A stretch of DNA of 5,286 nucleotides from CAYSPU01 sp964432995 (GTDB taxonomy: Bacteria; Verrucomicrobiota; Verrucomicrobiia; Limisphaerales; JAHDYP01), in contig CAYSPU010000336.1 in the NCBI GenBank assembly GCA_964432995.1, forward strand, positions 1-5,286. The letters are read 5' to 3'. Position 1 is the first letter of the stretch, and every line of letters begins with the position of its first letter. Position numbers and translations under genes: made by a program. Shown here one piece after another: positions 5,129 through 5,286 of the stretch. A model generated the notes under the pieces. It had not been told where the DNA came from and searched no databases. It worked only from the letters and a program-made list of their open reading frames with translations.

Positions 5129-5165
5129 TGCCGGCAGGGTCAGGCGTTAAGAATTAAGCGACGGC

Positions 5166-5192
5166 GGGCGCCTCCGTATGGAGCGCTCGCCC
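5166..5192. other. GC-rich hairpin downstream of the TPR gene
   Basis: Outer stem GGGCG (5166-5170) pairs with CGCCC (5188-5192). An inner stem CTCC/GGAG (5172-5175 with 5180-5183) closes a GTAT loop, with an uneven internal loop between the stems. There is no T-tract after it, so it is not a standard terminator. It may belong to the leader or control region of the next gene beyond the window. The rest of 5129-5286 shows no gene. Confidence 0.4.
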
Positions 5193-5264
5193 CGCGCGAG
5201 ACCACAGGCACGCTTCGAGTTGGCGCAAACGGCGGCATCGGGGGAGTGTCCATGGTCTGTGGCT

Positions 5265-5270
5265 TTGACA
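5265..5270 (+). promoter_or_regulatory. Possible -35 box (TTGACA) at window edge
   Basis: A perfect TTGACA consensus is followed by 16 nt (ending ACTAACTTAA) to the end of the window, so a -10 at normal 17-nt spacing would lie just outside. The local AT-rich turn after a GC-rich stretch is typical of a promoter for a downstream + strand gene. It cannot be confirmed without the missing bases. Confidence 0.3.
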
Positions 5271-5286
5271 GGTTTCACTAACTTAA

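Noticed and set aside
5219..5286. Sigma-54 promoter (GG-N10-GC) for a PEP-CTERM-type gene
   Set aside because: TGGCGC at 5221 and TGGCTT at 5260 lack a properly spaced TTGC partner; the position 10 nt after GG at 5261 reads TT.

Overview
The window looks like a chromosomal piece of a GC-rich Gram-negative bacterium. Two complete genes lie head to tail on the + strand. Each is framed by unusually repeat-dense intergenic DNA. Gene 1 (441-1409) is a multi-pass membrane protein with the Cys/Arg/His signature of the exosortase/archaeosortase family. Gene 2 (1731-5006) is a 1091-residue lipoprotein made almost entirely of TPR repeats, similar in style to the TPR lipoproteins (PrsT-like) found in PEP-CTERM/exosortase systems. 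The pairing suggests an envelope protein-sorting and exopolysaccharide locus. High GC, lack of Shine-Dalgarno sequences and intergenic ACCACGAAA/CGCGAATTT repeats fit a Verrucomicrobia/PVC-type host, but that assignment is inference.

Layout: 1-59 is a 22-bp tandem repeat cut by the window edge. 64-417 is a mosaic of short repeats. 441-1409 is the exosortase, whose last ~30 codons are themselves repeat. 1319-1655 is a second mosaic with the same module order. 1686-1730 is a GC-rich leader. 1731-5006 is the TPR lipoprotein. 5013-5128 is a third, partial mosaic. 5129-5286 is unique-looking sequence with a GC-rich hairpin and a TTGACA box right at the edge.

Two observations stand out. First, nearly all the intergenic sequence is built from 7-nt units (GGAGGAC, GAATGAA, ATCCCAA/GGATTGA and GATCTCC types) around a 63-bp core of seven 9-nt units. 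The GGAGGAC arrays face each other in inverted orientation at the two ends, so each gap looks like one copy of a composite dispersed element. Second, the C-terminal half of the TPR protein is a gap-free 176-residue super-repeat present almost three times. Its unit resembles the usual C-terminal end of PrsT-type proteins.

Working together (inference): the exosortase would cleave and sort proteins carrying a C-terminal PEP-CTERM-like signal at the inner membrane, while the TPR lipoprotein, probably in the outer membrane facing the periplasm, would scaffold partners in secretion or polysaccharide export. No sorting substrate, EpsI-type partner or polysaccharide enzyme is visible in this window.
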